In this document: in pieces, positions 1 through 5,094 of the stretch | Position numbering within the stretch: position 1 is the stretch's first letter | How the letters are laid out: every line of letters begins with the position of its first letter | Assembly (NCBI GenBank): GCA_009781125.1 | Contig: WQYS01000135.1 | Span: 1 to 6,637 of the forward strand | Source: Acidobacteriaceae bacterium | GTDB taxonomy: Bacteria > Acidobacteriota > Terriglobia > Terriglobales > Acidobacteriaceae | Direction of reading: 5' to 3' | Length of the DNA stretch: 6,637 nt | Made by a program: the position numbers and the translations under genes | Notes under the pieces: generated by a model | The model's input: only the letters and a program-made list of their open reading frames with translations | What the model was told of the DNA's origin: nothing | The model's database searches: none

Positions 1-4
1 AGTT

Positions 5-122
<118 letters not shown>

Positions 123-130
123 TTAATTCA

Positions 131-162
131 AAAGGCCTCGTTCTACGGAACGAGGCCTTTTT
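131..162 (+). terminator. Intrinsic terminator of the rRNA operon, possibly bidirectional
   Basis: A perfect 13-bp inverted repeat (131-143 with 148-160) closes a 4-base TACG loop. The stem is GC-rich in its centre, and the A-T pairs at its base run into a T tract (158-162) on the + strand, the classic Rho-independent form. It would end transcription after the 5S rRNA. On the - strand the same hairpin is followed by TTTTG, a shorter U tract, so it may also stop transcripts arriving from the convergent lipoprotein gene, whose last stop codon is about 30 bases away. Confidence 0.93.
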
Positions 163-192
163 CGTTAAGCGCAAAGTTCATACGATTGCCAG

Positions 193-480
193 CTACTCTG
201 CCACTCCGTCGCTCACCTGAGCGCAACCCATGCGCAGTATTCCATTGTCGTTGAATACTAACCCATTAAAACGCAGAACGCTACCTACCGCGGGTGTGGC
301 AGTGCTGAGCATCTGCGTGCTGCTATCTGCGTAAACCATTATGGTCCCAGGGTTCGTCAGCAGGTTATCCTGTCCCTGCAGTGCCGCGAGGAGCGGAAAC
401 AGATCGTAGGATGCTAGCGAAACTGTGTAGACAGTGAAGTTGCCGTTGCTCGTAATTGCGCTTATCTGCCCGTTAATTGT
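193..480 (-). pseudogene. Out-of-frame C-terminal module of the lipoprotein gene
   Basis: Reading the - strand from 480 gives 95 sense codons up to a TAG at 193-195, with a composition that looks like real protein. It starts TINGQISAITSNGNFTVYTV, contains SLASYDLFPLL and TIMVYADSSTQMLS, and ends AVGSVLRFNGLVFNDNG with ILRMGCAQVSDGVAE. This resembles a second DUF5666-like beta module, of the kind I recall closing acidobacterial lipoproteins of this type. The segment cannot start on its own: the codon just before it in frame is TAA (481-483), no ATG, GTG or TTG lies near its beginning, and no ribosome binding site is visible. It is therefore best read as the displaced tail of the gene at 473-1420. 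Dropping one base from the AAA at 480-482 would join the two frames; a larger deletion shifting the frame is equally possible. Confidence 0.75.
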
Positions 481-1420
481 TTATCGAAAAGAAGAGATTG
501 GCCGGATCTGTGTCATACACAGCAACGCGTGTGGCAACCAGAGTTCCGTCCGCCTGGATCGCCACATCCATATCCACTGGCACGCCAGTAGTAAGCGATG
601 ATGCGCTGGCGACTCCTTGAAAAACAGTGCTTCCGTTGGTGCTGATTTGCCATGTGGGCGGTTCTGCGGGAAGAGTGATGAAGTAGCTACGTGTTTCAGC
701 TCCCAACACGCTGAAGTTGGCACTATTTGAATCTACCGATTCAATTAATCCGCGAAGCCCGGTTATTTTCCCATTCGCTGCATTTGATGGCTGAGAGGCG
801 AGCGCAAGCGACCTTAGATAGAAGACAGGCGCAAAAGGGGATGCGCTTGGCGGTGACTGGATTGCCGCCGCGCAGGTCGTAAAGTATGTCGACTGTGGAA
901 TCTGTAGGTCCATATCCAGCACCATGCCATTGCCACCGATTGTAATGGGTTCAAGCAGATTCACGGTCACGTTGTTTCCTGCGGAAGAGGCCGGGAAAAA
1001 GTATTGGGGTATTCCGCTGGATGGATCAAGGGTCACACAGATGCCCACGCCGAAATTTACCGATACCGTGGCAGAGGTGTATACACCGCCTTGAGGAATA
1101 CTTACGGTTGCAAGTGGTTGGGCGCTACCATTCAAGGACATGAACTCAACGGACTGGGGCGTGTCCAGCAAAGAGACTGAATTTCCCTTGTTATCGTTCA
1201 GGGTTACGCCAGTAATGTTAAGCGCGAACTGCGACCACAGAGCGTTCGCAGTGCTCGACACCAACAGAGTAACGGATGTGCTCCCAGTCGGAGAAGATGG
1301 TTGGGAGGAACCTCCGCCACACCCTGCCATGGAAGTCGGTATCAGAAAAATGCATAACGCGCACAAAAGATGGAGTGGCAAAATCTGTCGATGTGAAGCG
1401 CAGTATGACGTAGGATTCAT
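473..1420 (-). CDS. Secreted lipoprotein, DUF4382/DUF5666-like, C-terminus cut by a frame break
   Basis: A cell-surface or periplasmic lipoprotein of 315 residues as it reads now. Residues 13-33 form a hydrophobic signal segment ending in the lipobox-like SMAGC, with Cys34 as the probable lipidated residue, followed by a GGGSS and Ser/Thr/Pro-rich linker. Residues about 49-135 (VTLLVSS, PQSVEFMSLNG, PQGGVYTSATVSV) resemble DUF4382-type beta domains. Residues about 217-302 resemble a DUF5666-type beta unit (GKITGLRGLIESVD, then VDMDVAIQADGTLVATRVAVYD). These family names are recalled by pattern, not searched. The start is supported by AAGGAG four bases upstream and by the position of the signal peptide. 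The reading frame stops at 473-475, but a clearly related C-terminal module continues in another frame at 193-480, so the product is probably truncated. The molecular role is unknown. The gene stands apart from the EPS operon by 279 bases and converges on the 5S gene. Confidence 0.8.
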   Translation of the reverse strand: MNPTSYCASHRQILPLHLLCALCIFLIPTSMAGCGGGSSQPSSPTGSTSVTLLVSSTANALWSQFALNITGVTLNDNKGNSVSLLDTPQSVEFMSLNGSAQPLATVSIPQGGVYTSATVSVNFGVGICVTLDPSSGIPQYFFPASSAGNNVTVNLLEPITIGGNGMVLDMDLQIPQSTYFTTCAAAIQSPPSASPFAPVFYLRSLALASQPSNAANGKITGLRGLIESVDSNSANFSVLGAETRSYFITLPAEPPTWQISTNGSTVFQGVASASSLTTGVPVDMDVAIQADGTLVATRVAVYDTDPANLFFSINN

Positions 1421-1424
1421 GGTA

Positions 1425-1430
1425 CTCCTT
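1425..1430 (-). promoter_or_regulatory. Ribosome binding site of the lipoprotein gene
   Basis: The - strand reads GGAAGGAGTACCATG. AAGGAG is a strong Shine-Dalgarno match and sits four bases before the ATG at 1418-1420, which fixes the lipoprotein start. Confidence 0.7.
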
Positions 1431-1472
1431 CCAAACTGGCAAAATGATACTGTCCAATCTGTGTGTAGTGCT

Positions 1473-1501
1473 ATTAAACTACCATTTACGCTAAAGTTCC
1501 A
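1473..1501 (-). promoter_or_regulatory. Weak candidate sigma-70 type promoter for the lipoprotein gene
   Basis: On the - strand TGGAAC (1496-1501) is followed after 17 bases by TTTAAT (1473-1478). The -10 box matches TATAAT at five of six positions, but the -35 box matches TTGACA at only three. It would give a leader of roughly 45 bases before the start codon. The local AT-richness and spacing support it; the poor -35 box keeps confidence low. Confidence 0.25.
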
Positions 1502-1699
1502 TTTCTCTTACAATTTTTCTCATGCCCTTCGTGTTTCGTCCCAACTGCCTCTGGAAGCCGCGAACACGTGAACTGACGCTTGGTCTGCGAGCCATGCTAA
1601 TGGGGATTTTCAACGTTACGCCAGGCATCGTTGATTTGCCGCCTTGGGGAATTTGGCCGGCAATCGTCAGATGTGACGGGCGTCTGGATTTCTCTTGAA

Positions 1700-3079
1700 T
1701 TACTGTGCTCCCTGGCGGCGGAGGATGGTCTTAATTGTCTCGAACATAATCAGCAGATCGAGGCCCAGGGTCATGTGCTTGATGTAGTACAGATCATACT
1801 CAAGTTTTACGCGGGTCTGTTCGATGGTGGCCCCGTAGCCATAGCGCACCTGCGCCCAGCCTGTAAGTCCGGGCCGAATCATATGACGTAACTCGAAGTA
1901 GGGAATCTTCTCCACCAGAAGCGGCACAAATTCAGGCCGCTCCGGACGCGGACCTACAAAGCCCATGTCTCCGCGCAGAACGTTCCATAGCTGGGGAATC
2001 TCGTCCAGACGAACCTTGCGCATGAAACTGCCGATCCTCGTGACACGCGGATCGTTTTTAGTGGCCCACTTAGCGCCTGCGGCCTCAGCGTCCGTGCGCA
2101 TGGTGCGGAATTTGTAGACAGTGAAGTTTCTTCCACCCAGTCCTACTCGCACCTGCCGGAAAAATACTGGTCCCGGCGAGGATAACTTAACGAACAAAAC
2201 TACAAATGGGAAGAAAGGAAGGAAGAGCAGAAGTCCAGTAGCGGCAGTAAGTGTGGATACAATACGCCGTGAGATTTGCTGCGAAGGCCGGATACGGAAG
2301 CCGTCCGAGTAGATAAAGCTGCTGGGGCGCAGTGTGTCAAGATGCAGCTTGCCGGTGAGCCGTTCCAGCAGCGAGCCTGCCTCCTCGATGACGACGCCGT
2401 TGAAGCGCAGCTTCAGCAACTCGTCGATAGGAAGCGCGTTGCGGCGGTCTTCGAGCGCGACAATTACGCGGTCTACCACGGGTTTGGGTGTGAGAAACGG
2501 TACCAGCGCGGAGATGAAGGCCCGCTTGCGCTCCGACTCGATGGCCGGAGCCGCGCCCCAGCCCACGACCTCCATGCCTACATCACGGCGGTCGCGTAGC
2601 GTCTCCACGACGGTCTGTGCGCGCGGGCCTCCACCCAGAACGTAGACGCGCTCGCGGAATATCTTATGTCCGATGATCCATTCATACATGCTGCGCCACA
2701 TAAAGAGCGCAAAGGTAAGAAAGGTCAGCCCCAGGACAAAAACATAGCGGCCAATATCAATGGAAGGGAAAAAATAGATGATGGCTGCCAGCAGAAACGA
2801 AATAAATCCAAGTACCAGCAGCAGGCGGAAATAAACCTCCCATCGCTCTGAAATTCTTTGCGGAGCGTATAGGTCGAAGTAATAGGAGCACAACAAGGTC
2901 AGCGCTGTAAGTCCGAGAATTTTATAGATTCCGTACTCATAATTCAGCGCAAAATAAGTATTATCCAGCCCAAGGCAAAGTATCGTGGCCAACAGAAACG
3001 AACCGCTGACCAGCAGCGCTTCGCACAGTAGCAACACTACTGTGCGGGTAGGATAATAAACATTAAACAGACGAATCAT
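1700..3079 (-). CDS. Polyprenyl glycosylphosphotransferase (XrtA/PEP-CTERM-type, TIGR03013-like)
   Basis: An inner-membrane enzyme that transfers a sugar 1-phosphate from a nucleotide sugar to undecaprenyl phosphate, the priming step of EPS synthesis. The 459 residues are full length for the WbaP/EpsB-like class. The opening MIRLFNVYYPTRTVVLLL is the hallmark I recall for the exosortase-associated subfamily. Four hydrophobic segments (about 13-37, 51-68, 84-104, 110-128) are followed by a nucleotide-binding-like middle domain (RVYVLGGGPRAQ, 144-155). A fifth hydrophobic segment (273-298) leads into the catalytic bacterial sugar transferase domain: SSPGPVFFRQ (300-309), YKFRTM (322-327), RLDEIPQLWNV (357-367, with the catalytic-type Asp359-Glu360), GPRPE (376-380) and IRPGLTGWAQ (401-410). 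All key motifs look intact. It is the last gene of the operon, 48 bases after the kinase gene. The sugar cannot be told from sequence; glucose or galactose phosphate are usual for relatives. Confidence 0.93.
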   Translation of the reverse strand: MIRLFNVYYPTRTVVLLLCEALLVSGSFLLATILCLGLDNTYFALNYEYGIYKILGLTALTLLCSYYFDLYAPQRISERWEVYFRLLLVLGFISFLLAAIIYFFPSIDIGRYVFVLGLTFLTFALFMWRSMYEWIIGHKIFRERVYVLGGGPRAQTVVETLRDRRDVGMEVVGWGAAPAIESERKRAFISALVPFLTPKPVVDRVIVALEDRRNALPIDELLKLRFNGVVIEEAGSLLERLTGKLHLDTLRPSSFIYSDGFRIRPSQQISRRIVSTLTAATGLLLFLPFFPFVVLFVKLSSPGPVFFRQVRVGLGGRNFTVYKFRTMRTDAEAAGAKWATKNDPRVTRIGSFMRKVRLDEIPQLWNVLRGDMGFVGPRPERPEFVPLLVEKIPYFELRHMIRPGLTGWAQVRYGYGATIEQTRVKLEYDLYYIKHMTLGLDLLIMFETIKTILRRQGAQ

Positions 3080-3091
3080 CTTTTCAACTGA

Positions 3092-3097
3092 CTCCTC
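3092..3097 (-). promoter_or_regulatory. Ribosome binding site of the glycosylphosphotransferase gene
   Basis: GAGGAG on the - strand lies 12 bases before the ATG at 3077-3079. The spacing is longer than usual, but the conserved N-terminus of the protein leaves little doubt about the start. Confidence 0.45.
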
Positions 3098-3127
3098 GGC
3101 CTCAACGAATCTTATAAATCCTGTAAA

Positions 3128-4135
3128 TCATTGGGAATCGTAGCCATAGTAACTATTTACGGCAGGGGAGCCGTCCGAGGCGTTCAGAACGAAACCTAAG
3201 ATATTTGAAGCCTTCATCTCGCTCTGCGCTCTCTGAGCTATGTCGTACTTAGTAACTCCGCTGCGTGCAACCAGCAGCACGCCATCCGAACTCCGCGCCA
3301 GGTTCACTGCATCGGAGACTGGAAGCACAGGAGAAGAGTCAATAATGATCCAGTCGTAGTAGCGCGAGACCGTCTGAATCAGTTCCCGGAACCGCGGATT
3401 ACCCGAGAGATCGGCGCTCCTGTCTCCGCCTCTTCCACCGGAGATGAACGTGATGTTGGCAAGCGTAGCTACTGGTCCGATCTCATCCTCGGCAATTGCC
3501 GGTTTCTGCACGACATCCATTAAGCTGTTCTCTCCTGCAAGATACTCGGCCAGTCCCGGAGCGCATTCGCAGCCCAGCACCTCGTGCAGCGTGTAGCGGC
3601 GCATGTCGCCGTCAATGAGAAGCACCTTGCTGCTCTTGTGCCGGGCCAGGCTGATGGCCAGGTTCACGGCCACGAAGCTCTTGCCTTCCTGCGGCATTCC
3701 GCTGGTGATGAGAATCGTCTTGAGCGGCTTGATGTCACGCAGCTCGAAGAGCCGTGACCGCAGGCTGCGAAACTGCTCGACTGCAAGACCGCGCTCCATG
3801 GTCGCCGGAAGGCGATCTATGAGCGGAGCCCACGGAACTCTGGTTATCTTCTCCGGGTTGAAACCTGTTCCTATGCGCGAGATGCCTGCCTGCCTGCTTG
3901 CTTCGACCAGTACGGACGGAGAGATGGACAAACCATCTTCAGGCAACCCGCCGTGCGTTCCATTCGCAGACTCGGTAGTTTCGACCGGCCAGATAGCAGG
4001 CTCTGCTGCGTCAAACGCACTTAGCTCCTGCTCCGGATTGACCGGTGCCTCTGCAAGCTGTGCATCGAGTTCGGCATCGGGATTTACCTGCCGCTCCGAC
4101 TCAGCTTTTTGAAGTGCTTCGTAGATACGGCTCAT
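3128..4135 (-). CDS. BY-kinase: cytoplasmic tyrosine autokinase of the CpsD/CapB/Wzc family
   Basis: A bacterial tyrosine kinase that regulates EPS polymerisation or export with its Wzz-type partner. The 335 residues carry no membrane segment. Residues 1-15 (MSRIYEALQKAESER) form the short amphipathic helix motif typical of exosortase-associated autokinases; residues 16-78 are an acidic, probably disordered linker. The kinase core shows Walker A SGMPQEGKS (145-153), Walker A' VLLIDGDMRR (171-180, Asp175 and Asp177) and Walker B WIIIDSSPV (262-270, Asp266). EQFRSLRSRLF (120-130) fits the segment before Walker A that contacts the neighbouring subunit in BY-kinase rings. The tail ends NSYYGYDSQ, a tyrosine cluster of only three (Tyr329, 330, 332), the expected autophosphorylation sites. 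The ATG overlaps the stop of the upstream ATPase gene (ATGA), with GGAAGG eight bases before it, so translation is probably coupled. Because the upstream Wzz-like protein has no kinase domain, this is the split arrangement. Confidence 0.92.
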   Translation of the reverse strand: MSRIYEALQKAESERQVNPDAELDAQLAEAPVNPEQELSAFDAAEPAIWPVETTESANGTHGGLPEDGLSISPSVLVEASRQAGISRIGTGFNPEKITRVPWAPLIDRLPATMERGLAVEQFRSLRSRLFELRDIKPLKTILITSGMPQEGKSFVAVNLAISLARHKSSKVLLIDGDMRRYTLHEVLGCECAPGLAEYLAGENSLMDVVQKPAIAEDEIGPVATLANITFISGGRGGDRSADLSGNPRFRELIQTVSRYYDWIIIDSSPVLPVSDAVNLARSSDGVLLVARSGVTKYDIAQRAQSEMKASNILGFVLNASDGSPAVNSYYGYDSQ

Positions 4136-5070
4136 GAGTTATGCCTTCCGTTCAGGTCACGCTCAAACGTAGCCAGCATGCCGGAGATATCTCCGGCGAC
4201 GGCCTTCATCTGTTGCGCTCTACCGCTTCCCATGGAAGCGTTTGAGATTAAAAATGGTTGCGTCGTTTCTAACTCAAGCTCCAGAGCTACTCCCTCGACT
4301 ACCGTTGGAGTTACCTCCTCCATCTGCTCGACATATGCAACTATCAGGGAGTGCTCGCAGATAAGATTTATCAGCCGCGGGATGCCGTTGCTAAAGGAGT
4401 AAGTTCGCTCCAGCGCGCCCGGCGTGAAGATCGCTCGCGCGGCTCCCGCAATGCGGAGCCGTTCCGCTACATAGGAAAAAGTTTGCGATTCAGTAAGCGG
4501 CTGCGTGCGGCACCATAGCGAGACGCGCTGACGCAGTTGTCTTACGCTGGGATGTTTCAACTTCTCCTCCAGTTCGGGCTGGCCGGAGAGCACGATCTGG
4601 AGCAGCTTCTCCGAGGATGTCTCCAGGTTCGTCAGCAGGCGAATCTCCTCCAGCAGTTCCCACGACAGGTTCTGCGCCTCGTCCACCACGACCACGCAGG
4701 TTTCGTTCATGCGAAAGCGCTCGATCAGCCAGCGGTTGAGTTGCAGTAACATGCCGGACTTGGTGCGTGTCGCCGGCATGATGCCGAAGTCGGAGAGCAC
4801 GAACTCCAGAAAATCCAGCGCGTCCAGACGCGGGTTGAAGACAAACGAGGTGGAGATGCGCTTGTCGCGAAACGAACCCAGCGCGCGGCGCAGCAGCGTG
4901 GTCTTGCCCGTGCCTACCTCGCCAGTGAGGACGAGGAAGCCCTTGTGTGCCGAGATGCCATACTCCAGGCACGCCAGCACTTCGCGCACGTGCGGCATCA
5001 TATATAGGAACCGCGGGTCGGGACTGGTGCCAAACGGATTGCTCTGCAATTTGAAGAAGCTCTTATACAT
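4132..5070 (-). CDS. ExeA-like AAA ATPase of XrtA/PEP-CTERM EPS loci
   Basis: A P-loop ATPase of the ExeA/general secretion AAA family, 312 residues, normal for the class. It opens MYKSFFKLQSNPFGTSPDPR (1-20), the typical ExeA-type start. Then follow Walker A GEVGTGKT (50-57), Walker B VVVVDEAQNL (126-135, Asp130-Glu131), a sensor-1-like LQIVLSGQPEL (157-167), the arginine-rich LRQRVSLWC (179-187) and a sensor-2-like GIPRLINLICE (229-239). Residues 260-312 are a less conserved tail with no obvious membrane segment, unlike ExeA proper, which has a peptidoglycan-binding part after its ATPase. Proteins of this type regularly sit next to the Wzz and kinase genes of exosortase-linked EPS loci; their exact job there is not established, and a motor or regulatory role is inference. 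It starts 24 bases after the Wzz stop; only a weak CGAG-type ribosome site precedes the ATG. It overlaps the kinase gene by four bases. Confidence 0.92.
   Translation of the reverse strand: MYKSFFKLQSNPFGTSPDPRFLYMMPHVREVLACLEYGISAHKGFLVLTGEVGTGKTTLLRRALGSFRDKRISTSFVFNPRLDALDFLEFVLSDFGIMPATRTKSGMLLQLNRWLIERFRMNETCVVVVDEAQNLSWELLEEIRLLTNLETSSEKLLQIVLSGQPELEEKLKHPSVRQLRQRVSLWCRTQPLTESQTFSYVAERLRIAGAARAIFTPGALERTYSFSNGIPRLINLICEHSLIVAYVEQMEEVTPTVVEGVALELELETTQPFLISNASMGSGRAQQMKAVAGDISGMLATFERDLNGRHNS
4144..4149 (-). promoter_or_regulatory. Ribosome binding site of the kinase gene, inside the ATPase gene
   Basis: GGAAGG on the - strand lies eight bases before the kinase ATG (4133-4135) and within the last codons of the ATPase gene. 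With the ATGA overlap it indicates translational coupling. Confidence 0.6.
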
Positions 5071-5094
5071 AATGAGTAACTCGTAGTTTCAGGA

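Larger units (their letters stand above)
1421..1699. other. Intergenic spacer between EPS operon and lipoprotein gene
   Basis: These 279 bases lie downstream of the glycosylphosphotransferase gene and upstream of the lipoprotein gene, both on the - strand. The part nearest the lipoprotein start is AT-richer than the flanking genes and holds the ribosome binding site and a weak promoter candidate. I see no tRNA, no riboswitch-like fold and no repeat. There are small hairpins (1638-1661 with one bulge; 1665-1678 with a 5-bp stem), but neither is followed by a T tract, so no convincing terminator ends the EPS operon here and read-through into the lipoprotein gene cannot be excluded. Confidence 0.6.

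Noticed and set aside
473..490. Programmed ribosomal frameshifting to join the lipoprotein and its tail
   Set aside because: No heptameric slippery site, stimulatory hairpin or internal Shine-Dalgarno sequence is evident around the junction; a mutation is simpler.
481..723. An 80-codon open frame on the - strand ending at 481-483
   Set aside because: It lies in another frame inside the lipoprotein gene where the main frame is clearly coding; its stop only matters because it prevents the downstream tail from being read from further upstream.
1140..1571. A 143-codon open frame on the + strand
   Set aside because: It is antisense to the start of the lipoprotein gene and its spacer, its product has no recognisable domain, and the - strand protein has a lipobox and a strong ribosome binding site.
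1638..1678. Hairpins in the spacer as terminators
   Set aside because: Stems are 5-6 bp, one with a bulge, and no T tract follows on either strand.
3883..3902. Short tetranucleotide run (TGCC three times then TGCT) inside the kinase gene, as a possible phase-variation site
   Set aside because: Only three perfect units, and it encodes ordinary residues (EASRQAGISR) of the kinase; too short to expect frequent slippage.
4490..4972. A 160-codon open frame on the - strand within the ATPase gene
   Set aside because: It is a frame shadow; the ATPase frame carries the Walker and sensor motifs over the same bases.
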